This document shows, piece by piece, positions 9,911 through 19,266 of a stretch of 64,000 nt of DNA. A program made the translations under genes and the position numbers. Origin of the DNA: Eoetvoesiella caeni (GTDB lineage: Bacteria > Pseudomonadota > Gammaproteobacteria > Burkholderiales > Burkholderiaceae_B). The notes beneath the pieces were generated by a model. The model was not told where the DNA came from, made no database searches, and was given only the letters and a program-made list of their open reading frames with translations. The stretch is from positions 48,802 to 112,801 of the forward strand of contig NZ_QNRQ01000014.1 of the NCBI RefSeq assembly GCF_003315175.1, read 5' to 3'. The stretch's first letter is position 1. Every line of letters starts with the position of its first letter.

Positions 9911-10198
9911 CTACTTCAGATAAGTACGCAGCATCTTCATCAGCGCGTCGATTTCCGCATCGGGATCAATGACCGCAGGACGCGTTGCGTTGCTAGAGCT
10001 GCCGAACAACTCGCGAAGATGGCTGTCCAGGACTTCGGCCATCAAACCATTCGCCGCGCCTCGAAGCGCGGCGATTTGCTGCAGCAGGGCGCTGCAGTCG
10101 GTCCCTTCCTCGACAGCCCGCGCAAGGGCTTCGGCCTGGCCCTTGATGCGGCTCAAGCGCGTGATGACGCGCTTTTTGTCTTCCGGCGAGTAAGGCAT
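9911..10198 (-). CDS. frmR: Formaldehyde-responsive repressor FrmR (CsoR/RcnR family)
   Basis: 95-residue all-helical repressor of the CsoR/RcnR family. It starts MPYSPEDK, so it keeps the N-terminal Pro2, and has Cys35 and His60 at the positions used in FrmR-type sensors; formaldehyde crosslinks Pro2 to Cys35 in the known family members. The stretch QIAALRGAANGLM is typical. It lies 9 bases downstream of frmA on the same strand, so it is cotranscribed; this is the reverse of the repressor-first order of E. coli frmRAB. Likely represses its own operon through the operator-like site at 11423-11439. Confidence 0.9.
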   Translation of the reverse strand: MPYSPEDKKRVITRLSRIKGQAEALARAVEEGTDCSALLQQIAALRGAANGLMAEVLDSHLRELFGSSSNATRPAVIDPDAEIDALMKMLRTYLK

Positions 10199-10207
10199 CA
10201 GGTGCCG

Positions 10208-11347
<1,140 letters not shown>

Positions 11348-11422
11348 TCAACCAGCACCTTCAATGCCGGCCCCAAAAGCAATATAAGAACAGATCGTCG
11401 ACCGGTCTGCCCAAGATGTTTG

Positions 11423-11439
11423 ATACTACCCAGGAGTAT
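11423..11439 (-). promoter_or_regulatory. FrmR-type operator overlapping a putative frmA -10
   Basis: The site is ATACT-ACCCAGG-AGTAT: perfect 5-base arms around a 7-base GC-rich centre, the layout of FrmR/RcnR/CsoR-type operators. A further half-like ATACTCC lies about 10 bases to the right. On the frmA strand the sequence TATACT (11435-11440) could serve as -10, so repressor binding would block the promoter. The symmetry is seen directly; the role is inferred from the frmA-frmR operon downstream. Confidence 0.6.
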
Positions 11440-11497
11440 AGCGCAACATACTCCGGGCGGATATAAGCTAAAACGCAATCGTCTGTTTCGGCAGCAC

Positions 11498-11545
11498 AAC
11501 TTCGAAATGGAAACTGCGGGAGGCGGAGGTTACGGAGCGACGTAA
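11498..11545 (+). pseudogene. Remnant 3' end of a second hydantoinase/oxoprolinase (HyuB) gene
   Basis: The last 16 codons of an otherwise non-coding stretch read NFEMETAGGGGYGAT followed by a stop. This matches the C-terminal tail of HyuB-type proteins and parallels the tail of the intact enzyme ending at 9832 ([14 protein letters not shown]). The DNA differs at many third positions, so it is not a recent copy of that gene's end. No matching coding sequence lies upstream; the reading frame there is the frmA promoter region. It looks like the scar of a deleted paralogue. Confidence 0.5.
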
Positions 11546-11559
11546 TCCCAAAACGCCAA

Positions 11560-11780
11560 GCCGGCGGGCCATGCGCCGGGCAGCGAAGTTGGAGCAAGCC
11601 GCGCCAGCAGCCATTTTCGGGGTGCAAGCGAGCAGCTGTTCGAACGCGGCGTTTACGGGCAGCCGGGGGCTGCCCGTTCGCGTGAGTTCTGCGAGCGCCC
11701 GAAAATGGCTGCTGGCGCGGGTAGCCACAGCTGTGCTGTGGCCGCAGCGACCTGAGCGGGGCGGCGCATGGCCCGCCGGC
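11560..11780. repeat. Long interrupted inverted repeat in the frmA-livK intergenic region
   Basis: Three nested pairs of arms share one centre. The outer 18-base pair is 11560-11577 with 11763-11780. The middle 23-base pair is 11598-11621 region with 11698-11720. The inner hairpin is ACGGGCAGCC (11655-11664), loop GGG, GGCTGCCCGT (11668-11677). Together they could fold the whole 220 bases into one branched hairpin on either strand. It lies downstream of livK (ending at 11809, - strand) and upstream of frmA. It may act as a transcription end and barrier, or be a dispersed intergenic element. The rest of 11318-11808 shows no gene. Confidence 0.7.
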
Positions 11781-11808
11781 CGCTCAAGAACTCAAAAAAA
11801 ACCGCCGT

Positions 11809-12963
11809 TTATTTCAACAAACGCCAATGCCCGTCCTTGACCGTCAGCAACTCACGGCCACGCTCGTCGAAACCGCTATGGTCCTCGGGCGTCATGTTAT
11901 AGACCCCCTGCGTAGCCACCAACTCCTTGGTCTGCTCGAGCGCATCGCGCAAAGCGCTGCGGAACTCCTTCGTGCCCGGCTTCGCCTTTGCCGCCGCAAC
12001 CGGAATAGCCTTCTCAAGCAACAGACCGGCGTCATACACATTCGCGCCGAACGTAGCAGGCTTCTCCTTGTACATCGCCTCATAGCGTGCAATATAGTCC
12101 GCGGCCACCTTCTTCGACGGATTGCTGTCCGGAATTTCGTCCATCACCAGCATCAAGCTGGCTGCCAGAACCGTACCGTCCACATCCTTGCCGCCCAGCT
12201 TCAAGAACGCCGGCAGCGCAGCACCATGAGTCTGATAGTACGTGCCCTTGTAGCCCTGCTTCACCAGCGTTACCTCGGGCAAGACCGCAGCGGCGCCCGT
12301 ACCCGCAATCAACACCGCATCCGGCTTGGCCGCCAGAATCTTCAAGGACTGGCCTGTTACCGAACTGTCCGAACGCTGATAGCGCTCGGTCACCACGATC
12401 TTGATGTTGTTCTTGGCCGCAAGACCGCTCATGACCTTCAGCCAGTCCTCGCCGAACGCATCGTTCAGGCCAATAAAGCCAAGCGTTTTCACCCCGGTCT
12501 TGACCATATGCTTGATTAGCGCATCGGCAATAATGTCCGTATTTTGCGTGGTCTTGAACACCCACTTCTTTTCCGGCGTCATGGGCAGCACCACCGAGGC
12601 CGTGCCCACCGGCGCCAGCATGGGCGTGCCCGATTCCGCCGCAAACTGAATGACGCTCATGGCGTTGGGCGAGCCCGACGGTCCAATCAGCGCATCGACC
12701 TTGTCGTCGGTAATCAGCTTCTTGAAGTTGGTGACCGACTGCGTGACATCGCTGGCGTCATCCAGGGAAATGTACTGGACCGTAAGGTCGCCGACTTTGG
12801 TGGGCATCAGCGCAACAGTGTTGCGCTGCGAAATGCCGATAAGCGCGGTGGGGCCGGTAGACGACGTTACCACGCCGATTTTTACTTGCGCTTGAGACAG
12901 GGCCGGCGCAGCGCTGAAAGCCGATAAAACAGCGAGTGCAATCGTGATTTTTTTAATATTCAT
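11809..12963 (-). CDS. Periplasmic substrate-binding protein of a branched-chain-type ABC transporter (LivK family)
   Basis: 384-residue type I periplasmic binding protein. It begins with a Sec signal peptide (hydrophobic ALAVLSAFSAAPALSQA, cleavage probably near residue 24) followed directly by VKIGVVTSSTGP, the usual first strand of the mature LivK fold. It is the last gene of the leftward catabolic operon, about 140 bases after the SDR gene, and no permease genes adjoin it on that strand. It therefore probably serves the LivHMGF membrane complex encoded at 64-3519. In catabolic clusters such proteins often bind the aromatic acid substrate; the ligand cannot be read from sequence. Confidence 0.92.
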   Translation of the reverse strand: MNIKKITIALAVLSAFSAAPALSQAQVKIGVVTSSTGPTALIGISQRNTVALMPTKVGDLTVQYISLDDASDVTQSVTNFKKLITDDKVDALIGPSGSPNAMSVIQFAAESGTPMLAPVGTASVVLPMTPEKKWVFKTTQNTDIIADALIKHMVKTGVKTLGFIGLNDAFGEDWLKVMSGLAAKNNIKIVVTERYQRSDSSVTGQSLKILAAKPDAVLIAGTGAAAVLPEVTLVKQGYKGTYYQTHGAALPAFLKLGGKDVDGTVLAASLMLVMDEIPDSNPSKKVAADYIARYEAMYKEKPATFGANVYDAGLLLEKAIPVAAAKAKPGTKEFRSALRDALEQTKELVATQGVYNMTPEDHSGFDERGRELLTVKDGHWRLLK

Positions 12964-13105
12964 GGTACATGCTCTTTTTAATAGGTGTTGGCGGAAAGTA
13001 GCAAATAACTAATAAAAGTACGACAGTTGTTGTGTCTCGGTGTGCTGTTTGGCAAGTTTGTGCATTCAAGTCCACTAAACACTAAACAGCTCGTTCGGCA
13101 CAGGG

Positions 13106-13834
13106 TTAAATAGTGATAGAGCCGATGCTGGCGCCACCGCATACATACAGGGTCTGGCCGGTAACGAAACTATTGGCCGGGTCCGAGAAAAACATCACCG
13201 CGCGCGCCACATCGTCGGCGCGGCCCAGGCGTTGAACGGGAATGCCCTTGGCGATATTGGCTTCGCGGTCGCTGCCCGCCTCGACCACATCGTAGAACAT
13301 ATCGGTCTGGATAGGTCCGGGCGCGACGACGTTTACGGTAATGCCCTTGGGCGCCAGTTCCAGCGCCCAGGTGCGGGCCATGCCTATCATGCCCGACTTG
13401 GTCGCCGAATACGCGGTGCGGGTTTGCAGGCCCAGGGCGCCGCGCGAAGACATCAGCACAATGCGCCCGAAGTTCTGTTCTTTCATGTGGGGCAGGCAGG
13501 CCTGGGCCAGCGTAATGGCCGAGCCCAGGTGAATCTGGGTCAGGCCCTGCAGCTCGTCCAGCCCCACGTCTTCAAGCAGATGGGGCCAGATCACGCCAGC
13601 GTTATGAATAAGGTGGGAAACCTTGAACTGGCCGGCGACCTGATCCGCGGCTTCTTTGGTGGCTGTCGCATCGAGCAGGTCGACCTTGACCGAGTGCAGG
13701 TTTGCATGCGTGAAGTCGGGGTCGCGGCGCGCCATTGAAACGACGGTATAGCCCGCAGCCAGCAATTGGCGGCTGATTTCGGCCCCGATGCCGGCGCTGC
13801 CGCCCGTGACGATGGCTGTGTGGGATGTAGACAA
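13106..13834 (-). CDS. SDR family NAD(P)-dependent oxidoreductase
   Basis: 242-residue classical short-chain dehydrogenase with TGGSAGIG near the N-terminus, NAG, the catalytic Ser (LMSSRGA) and YSATK active-site motif, and the PGPIQTDM segment. It appears fully catalytic, unlike the SDR domain encoded at 14717-15964. The start is a TTG at 13834, with AGGGAG upstream; no ATG suits the conserved beginning. In the operon it follows the cyclase-family hydrolase by 33 bases. Its likely job is oxidation or reduction of a hydroxyl or keto intermediate in the indolic-acid pathway; which one is unknown. Confidence 0.9.
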   Translation of the reverse strand: MSTSHTAIVTGGSAGIGAEISRQLLAAGYTVVSMARRDPDFTHANLHSVKVDLLDATATKEAADQVAGQFKVSHLIHNAGVIWPHLLEDVGLDELQGLTQIHLGSAITLAQACLPHMKEQNFGRIVLMSSRGALGLQTRTAYSATKSGMIGMARTWALELAPKGITVNVVAPGPIQTDMFYDVVEAGSDREANIAKGIPVQRLGRADDVARAVMFFSDPANSFVTGQTLYVCGGASIGSITI

Positions 13835-13867
13835 AATATGGACTCCCTGCGGTAATCGTTAAGCTCG

Positions 13868-14659
13868 TTACGAGACAGTATTGGGCACAAGCGCCAGTAC
13901 GCGCAAGGGGCTGCCCGAGCCGCTGCGTATTTTCAGCGGCGCCGAAAAGATGACGCTGCCCTTGGGCGGCAGCTTGTGCAGATTGGTCATGCATTGCAGG
14001 CCGTAGCGGTTGTTGCCATGCATGAAGTAGTGGCAGGGATAGGGCGGGTCCAGGTGCTGGGCCTGGCCGGCATCGGTGCCCACCGACTCGGTGCCAAAGC
14101 CATGTGCATCGCGCTCTTTGATCATCCAGGGCACGACTTGCGCATCGGGCCCGGGCGAATGGGCGCCGTCGTCCTGCATGTTCAGGTAGTCGCCGGGCTT
14201 GTCGCGCTGCGACCAGTCGGTGCGCATGAAGACCCAGGAACGCGCGGGTATCTTGCCGTGCTTGGCTTCCCATTGCTCGACGAAGTCGATGGTCAGCAGG
14301 AAGTCCGGGTTGTCGCGGCATTCGGCCGAGCAGTCGATGACGCAGGCGTCGGCAATAAACGATTCCAGGGGAATCGAGTCGACCGTATTGTCGGGCAGGT
14401 CTTTGCCTGAAACCCAGTGCACAGGCGCATCGAAGTGTGTGCCGGTGTGCTCGGACATGGAAAAATTATTCCAGTACCAGGCGGGTCCGCGTTCGTCGTA
14501 GCGCGAGATCTCTTCAATGCGAAACGGCCAGGCCTGGCCGAATTCCGGCGGCATGACGATGGTGGGGAATTCAGGGGCCAGCGTTTCGGTCAGGTCGACG
14601 ATGCGAATTTTGCCGCTTAGCAGCTCCGCCATGAATTGGGTTAATACGCTTGTGCTCAT
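13868..14659 (-). CDS. Cyclase family metal-dependent hydrolase (kynurenine formamidase / isatin hydrolase-like)
   Basis: 263-residue protein with the hallmark metal site of the cyclase family, H-T-G-T-H-F-D-A-P-x-H, following MSE near residue 70, and a later HGNNRYGLQ segment. This family includes bacterial kynurenine formamidase and isatin hydrolase, which opens isatin to isatinate. The start at 14659 has GGAG six bases upstream; a longer in-frame start at 14686 is less likely. It sits between the DUF35-SDR fusion gene and an SDR gene. Given the dioxygenase and 2-oxoacid oxidoreductase in the same operon, isatin hydrolysis is a good hypothesis. Confidence 0.85.
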   Translation of the reverse strand: MSTSVLTQFMAELLSGKIRIVDLTETLAPEFPTIVMPPEFGQAWPFRIEEISRYDERGPAWYWNNFSMSEHTGTHFDAPVHWVSGKDLPDNTVDSIPLESFIADACVIDCSAECRDNPDFLLTIDFVEQWEAKHGKIPARSWVFMRTDWSQRDKPGDYLNMQDDGAHSPGPDAQVVPWMIKERDAHGFGTESVGTDAGQAQHLDPPYPCHYFMHGNNRYGLQCMTNLHKLPPKGSVIFSAPLKIRSGSGSPLRVLALVPNTVS

Positions 14660-14716
14660 TCTTGCTCCGAAAGCCGGCCCGGGCATCGGGCCAGGCCAAT
14701 ATGGCGGCGGGCGGGC

Positions 14717-15964
14717 TCAGGCTTGGCTGCCTAGCTCGCGCTCGAGTCCTTTGGGGTTGTCCTGCATGCGGGCCAGAAACTCCTGGGCCACATCGCCGAC
14801 ATAGGCTTCTTCGACTCCATCGCGCAACGCGCGCACAATGGCTTTGGCCAGCACGGCCGGGCTGACGCGGGGCGGCGGAGTCAGTTGCTCCCATTCGTAA
14901 TCGATAGGGCCGGAAAATACATGGATAACGCGTATGCCGGCGGGGCGCAATTCATTGCGCAGGCACTGGCTGGCCGATAGCGCGGCCGCTTGCGAGGCCG
15001 ACCACATGCCGCGTGCCGGCAAATTAAGCTGGGCATAAATGGATAAAGAGTTGACCCAGGCAACCGCGCTGTTGACGCCGTCCGAGGCGCGCCCCGCCAT
15101 GGCGGGGCCGAAGTGCTGGGCCAGGCGCATCAGGCCCAGGCAATTCACGTTCAGGGCATCATGCGCCTTCAGCAGGTCGCGGCTGTGCAAAATGCCGCCC
15201 GAGCGGGCGTAGTCGGCCGTGTTGACCAGGATATCCACCTTGCCGCCGATAGAGCGCGACAGGCGCTCGACCGAGTCGGTGTCTGTGACGTCCAGCGCTT
15301 GCGGCAGGACACGAGGGTCCTGGCATAGCGCATCGAACGCCTGGTTTTTCTTCCAGATGTCGGGATCGCCCGCAAATACTGTTGTGGCGCCGGCATCGAG
15401 CAGAGCCTGGACCACAGCCATGCCCACTTCCGATTTGCCATCCGTGACGAGGGCACGCCGCAGCTTGGGGTCGCACGAGGTTTCGCGCAGGACTTTGTCG
15501 TCTTCCATATTGGGCGTAGCCTTTGGGGGTAGGGCGATCATGACGGCCTGGCCGCTGCGGTCCAGCTTGAGCGCCAGCGCGACGGGCTGGCCGACTTCGC
15601 AGTCGCCATGGACATGGGCGATGGCGCGCGGGCCGGACTCCAGCATGACCGTGCCGATGCGCCAGGGCAGCCTTTCGCGGAAATACAGGTCGTTGCTGTG
15701 ATGCAAAGTGGTCGATGCCAGCAACGTGCCGCGCGCGGCCACGGGCTGCCAGCGCAACCGGTCGGACAGGCATTGGTGGCAGACCTCGCGCGGCGGGTAC
15801 TGAACCGCTTGGCATTCCTGGCACACTTGCAGGTCGAACCGGCCTGCGGCGGCCGCGGCGGTCAGCCCCAGGGCGCGGCGGCTGCGTGCGGCAGGCGGCT
15901 GCGTGGGCTGGCGCGTGCGCGCCACCGGGTTTTTCTTGGGCGGGCGGGACAAAGGCTGGGTCAT
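14717..15964 (-). CDS. DUF35 zinc-ribbon/OB-fold protein fused to a degenerate SDR domain
   Basis: 415-residue two-domain protein. Residues about 45-150 form a DUF35 unit: zinc-ribbon cysteines C48, C51, C62 and C65, then an OB-fold strand region. Residues about 168-400 are SDR-like, but the cofactor loop reads TDGKSEVG and the catalytic Tyr and Lys are replaced by Trp321 and Gln325 (MWSASQAAAL), leaving only Ser306-like residues. The SDR part is probably not an active dehydrogenase. The start overlaps the stop of the thiolase-like gene (ATGA at 15961-15964), so the two are likely made as a complex, as DUF35 proteins are with thiolase-fold partners. Confidence 0.82.
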   Translation of the reverse strand: MTQPLSRPPKKNPVARTRQPTQPPAARSRRALGLTAAAAAGRFDLQVCQECQAVQYPPREVCHQCLSDRLRWQPVAARGTLLASTTLHHSNDLYFRERLPWRIGTVMLESGPRAIAHVHGDCEVGQPVALALKLDRSGQAVMIALPPKATPNMEDDKVLRETSCDPKLRRALVTDGKSEVGMAVVQALLDAGATTVFAGDPDIWKKNQAFDALCQDPRVLPQALDVTDTDSVERLSRSIGGKVDILVNTADYARSGGILHSRDLLKAHDALNVNCLGLMRLAQHFGPAMAGRASDGVNSAVAWVNSLSIYAQLNLPARGMWSASQAAALSASQCLRNELRPAGIRVIHVFSGPIDYEWEQLTPPPRVSPAVLAKAIVRALRDGVEEAYVGDVAQEFLARMQDNPKGLERELGSQA

Positions 15965-17136
15965 GCTGTACCTCGCGCCAGTAGCGCCGCGGCGGTGCAT
16001 ATTCCACGGTCGTAATTGATAATGCCAAAGCCGCTGACCAGCCCGATATTGGCGTCCTTTACTTGCGTGCCGCCCGCCGTGTCGGTTAGCTGGCGCAGGG
16101 CTTCCACCAGCCCCAGGTAGCCGCCGGCCGCGCCGGCCTGGCCTACCGAAAGCTGGCCGCCGTTGGTGTTGAAGGGCAGCGTGCCGTCGACGGTAAAGCT
16201 GTTGTCGCGCACGAATTGCGGCGCAGCGCCTTTTTCGCACAGTCCCAGGTCTTCGATCTGCAGGAAGTTGATGACCGGGTAGTCGTCGTAGGCTTGCATG
16301 AAGTCGATGTCGCGCGGGCCGATGCCGGCTTGTTCATAAAGATCGTCTTTGTCCATGGTCCAGCCGCCCCTGATTTGTATGGGATCGTCAGCCCAGGCGT
16401 TGTGGCGTTCGATGGTGGACAGGATGCGGACGAACGGCAGTCCAAGCTGTTGCGCCTTTTCTTCGCGCATCACCAGGAACGCATCGGCGCCCGCGCAAGG
16501 CATGACGCAGTCGAACAGATGGATGGGGTCGGTAATGAGTTTGGCATCCATGTACTGCTGCAGCGACAGCGGTTTTTTCATGAGGGCATTGGGATGGCGC
16601 AGCGCATTTTCGCGCTGGGCCACGCACAGCTTGCCGAAGTCTTCGCGGGTGGCGCCGGTTTCGCGCATGTAGTTATGAGTCAGAAGCGCGAAGCTGGCGT
16701 TGGGTCCGCCGGCGCCGTATGGATAGACTGCGTCCTGCGCAAAGCGCGAGAACTGGCTGATCGTCTGGCGGAACGAGTCGACATGATTGGTGTCGCCCGA
16801 CAGGCAGGCAACCACATCGGCGTCGCCGGCCTGCACAGCCCGCGCGGCGCGGCGCAGGGCCATGACGCCGCTGGCGCCGCCGGTGGGAATATGGTCGAGC
16901 CAGCGCGGAGCCATGCCCAGGTGCTGGGTCAGTCCCACGGCCGAATCCGGCGCCAGCGTAAAGCTTGAAACGCACATGCCGTCGATCTCGTTCTTTTGCA
17001 GGCCCGAGCCGCGCACCAGCGCGCCCAACGCCTTGCCCAACCACCAATGCGCGCTGTTGATGGAGTACCGCACATAAGGAACCGTAACCGGCAGGGTAGC
17101 AACGACGCCGTCGTAACTGGCTCGGCGGCGTGTCAT
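15961..17136 (-). CDS. Thiolase-fold protein (SCP2/Ltp-type), probable acyl-CoA aldolase or lyase
   Basis: 391-residue thiolase superfamily member with the SCP2-thiolase look (HNYMRETGATREDFGKL, NTNGGQLSVGQAGAAGG). The position of the nucleophilic cysteine, in the GGASG segment, has no Cys, so Claisen-type thiolase chemistry is unlikely. Known cysteine-less members such as Ltp2 act with a DUF35 partner as retro-aldolases on side-chain acyl-CoA. A DUF35 protein is encoded directly downstream with a 4-base overlap, and an acyl-CoA ligase directly upstream, also with a 4-base overlap. The start is the ATG at 17136. A retro-aldol cleavage releasing acetyl-CoA is the favoured role. Confidence 0.85.
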   Translation of the reverse strand: MTRRRASYDGVVATLPVTVPYVRYSINSAHWWLGKALGALVRGSGLQKNEIDGMCVSSFTLAPDSAVGLTQHLGMAPRWLDHIPTGGASGVMALRRAARAVQAGDADVVACLSGDTNHVDSFRQTISQFSRFAQDAVYPYGAGGPNASFALLTHNYMRETGATREDFGKLCVAQRENALRHPNALMKKPLSLQQYMDAKLITDPIHLFDCVMPCAGADAFLVMREEKAQQLGLPFVRILSTIERHNAWADDPIQIRGGWTMDKDDLYEQAGIGPRDIDFMQAYDDYPVINFLQIEDLGLCEKGAAPQFVRDNSFTVDGTLPFNTNGGQLSVGQAGAAGGYLGLVEALRQLTDTAGGTQVKDANIGLVSGFGIINYDRGICTAAALLARGTA

Positions 17137-18761
17137 GCGACGTCCTGTCTTTTCTTCATGGCGCAGGTGTCGATGCAGGCCTTTGTTCCGACCAGCGTCG
17201 GAGCCTTGGCCTTGAGTTCGCCGCGCTGGATCTTGTTGGTGGCCGTAAGCGGCAGGGCTTCGACAAACGCCACGTAGCCGGGCACCTTGTAATAGGCCAG
17301 GCGCGCCAGGCTCCATTTGACGATGTCCTGCGCCAGGTCGGCCATGGCCGCCGTGTCGGGCATGGTGGTGCACACGATGCATGCCAGCACTTCGTCGCCG
17401 CGCACTTCGTCGGGCACGGCCGCCACGGCGGCGGCCTTGACGGCGGGGTGTTGCAGCAGCACGCTTTCCACTTCCACCGCCGAAATGTTTTCGCCGCTGC
17501 GCCGAATGACATTCTTCTTGCGGTCGATAAAGACGAGGTGGCCGTGCTCGTTGCGCATGACGATGTCGCCGGTATGGAACCAGCCGTCCTGCCAGGCTTC
17601 TTGCGTTGCCGCTTCGTCCTTGAGATAACCCGAGAAAAAGCCGAAGCGCGGATTTGCGCCGGCATGCTTGACCAGCAATTCGCCCGGCTCGTTCGTGCCC
17701 GCGGGCTGGCCGTCGTCGCCGACCAACTTGACCAGAACATCGGGCTCTTCTTTGCCGAAGCAACTGGTGCCGATATAACGCGGTTCGTGGTTGGCAATGA
17801 CCACGGCGCCCGAGCCGGTCTCGGTCATGGCCCAGGCTTCCAGCAAGGGCAGGCCAAAACGCTGTTCGAACGGCGCATGCAGGCTGCGGTCTATGCCAGC
17901 GCCGAAACCGAAGCGCACGTTATGGCGGCTGTCTTGGTCGGTAGGGGCGGCCTTCATGAGTATGGCGGGCATGACGCCCAGGTAATGTACGACGGTCGCG
18001 CGTGACTCGCGCACCGTGTCCCACCAGGTTCTGGGATGGAAGCGGTCCAGCGGAATCAGGCAGCCGCCGGTGATAACCATGCCCATGGTCGAGCATGCCA
18101 TGGCATTCATATGCACCAGCGGCAAAGGCGTCAGCATGCGCTCGACGCCGGGGCGCAGTGTAGCCATGCCGCCTACATTGGCATACCAGTTGCCGGTGTG
18201 CAGGAAATATTCGTTGGTCAGGATGCAGCCCTTGGGCCGCCCTGTGGTGCCCGAGGTATACAGCAGCGCGCATTCGGTTGCCGTACCGACGGGTTGGCTG
18301 GCCAGGGGCGCAGGGGCGGCAGCCGGCACGGGGGCGTCGTCGGGGCCGATAATGGCCAGGGGGCTGCTTACCGCCTTGGCAGCGGCTTGCAGCACAGCTT
18401 GATGGCTGGGCAGCGCTACGGCGATGCTGATTTCGGAATGGCCGACCAGATACTCCAGCTCGGCCGAGCGAAGGTCGGCGTTGATGGGCACTACGGAAAC
18501 GCCCAGGGCATTCAGGGCGAACCAATGCAGAAAGAAGGCGGGGCGGTTTTCCAGCAGCAGGCCGGCGCGGTGCCCATGGCCGTAGCCCGCGGCCTGGTAG
18601 GCGTTTTTCAGTGCTTCGATGCGTTCGTGCATTTGCGCATAGCCGATTTCACCGGACGGGATTCCGTAGACCTGGGCAGTTTCGGGAACTATGCATAGAA
18701 AGGAGTTTTCCGGCCATTGCCGGGCGGACTGGGAAAAAGCTTGGTATACCGTTGCGGACAA
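17133..18761 (-). CDS. AMP-dependent acyl-CoA synthetase/ligase
   Basis: 542-residue adenylate-forming enzyme that would activate a carboxylic acid to its CoA thioester with ATP. The P-loop motif YTSGTTGRPKG is present, as are GYLKD, TGD and the C-terminal Lys motif (TATNKIQRGELK). The start is a TTG at 18761 with AAGGGG 7 bases upstream; no ATG fits before the conserved N-terminus. It lies between the dioxygenase beta gene (10-base gap) and the thiolase-like gene (overlap). Likely substrate is the oxidised indolic or aryl acetic acid; the sequence alone does not decide. Confidence 0.9.
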   Translation of the reverse strand: MSATVYQAFSQSARQWPENSFLCIVPETAQVYGIPSGEIGYAQMHERIEALKNAYQAAGYGHGHRAGLLLENRPAFFLHWFALNALGVSVVPINADLRSAELEYLVGHSEISIAVALPSHQAVLQAAAKAVSSPLAIIGPDDAPVPAAAPAPLASQPVGTATECALLYTSGTTGRPKGCILTNEYFLHTGNWYANVGGMATLRPGVERMLTPLPLVHMNAMACSTMGMVITGGCLIPLDRFHPRTWWDTVRESRATVVHYLGVMPAILMKAAPTDQDSRHNVRFGFGAGIDRSLHAPFEQRFGLPLLEAWAMTETGSGAVVIANHEPRYIGTSCFGKEEPDVLVKLVGDDGQPAGTNEPGELLVKHAGANPRFGFFSGYLKDEAATQEAWQDGWFHTGDIVMRNEHGHLVFIDRKKNVIRRSGENISAVEVESVLLQHPAVKAAAVAAVPDEVRGDEVLACIVCTTMPDTAAMADLAQDIVKWSLARLAYYKVPGYVAFVEALPLTATNKIQRGELKAKAPTLVGTKACIDTCAMKKRQDVA

Positions 18762-18771
18762 TGTATGCCCC

Positions 18772-19266
18772 TTACATGAAGAGTTGGATGCCGGGCAGGG
18801 TGGCGTCGCAGTTGACCAGGTCGACCCGTTTCTGGCGGATGCGCAGCGCGCCGTCCTGTGTGACGAGCTGGTGCGTGGCCCAGCCAGCATACAGCCACTG
18901 CTGTTCCAGGCGGGTTTCAACATAGTGAAATGCCGTGCGCACTACATACTGGCCTTTTTCAGGCTGGTGCTCGGGATGGGCGGTTTCGATTTCAGGCCGT
19001 GCCAGCAAGTGGTGGCAGCGGCTTTTGGGCTGCTGCGAATAGGTTCGCTTGCCGGCCAGGCGTTCAACACGGACCTTGAGCAGCAGCAGGTCTTCGTACA
19101 TAAGCGAGCCTTGCAGCAACGGGTCGGTCTGGCCGTGCGTCAGGGGCATCCAGTAATGCGCGTCGGCGGTAAACAGTTCAAGCCATTGCTCAAAGCGCAG
19201 CTCGTCCAGAAGCCGGGCTTCGGCGTAGATGAAATTGCTCAGTTGCTGGTCGTTGAAACCGCTCAT
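18772..19266 (-). CDS. Ring-hydroxylating dioxygenase beta subunit
   Basis: 164-residue small subunit of the aromatic-ring dioxygenase beta family (NTF2-like cone fold). The features are an N-terminal FIYAEARLLDELRFEQWLEL stretch, YWMP, and the C-terminal strand with KRVDLVNCD. Structural partner of the alpha subunit rather than catalytic. The start at 19266 overlaps the alpha-subunit stop by 4 bases (ATGA); longer in-frame starts lie inside the alpha gene. No dedicated ferredoxin or reductase gene is adjacent, so electrons must come from elsewhere in the genome. Confidence 0.9.
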   Translation of the reverse strand: MSGFNDQQLSNFIYAEARLLDELRFEQWLELFTADAHYWMPLTHGQTDPLLQGSLMYEDLLLLKVRVERLAGKRTYSQQPKSRCHHLLARPEIETAHPEHQPEKGQYVVRTAFHYVETRLEQQWLYAGWATHQLVTQDGALRIRQKRVDLVNCDATLPGIQLFM

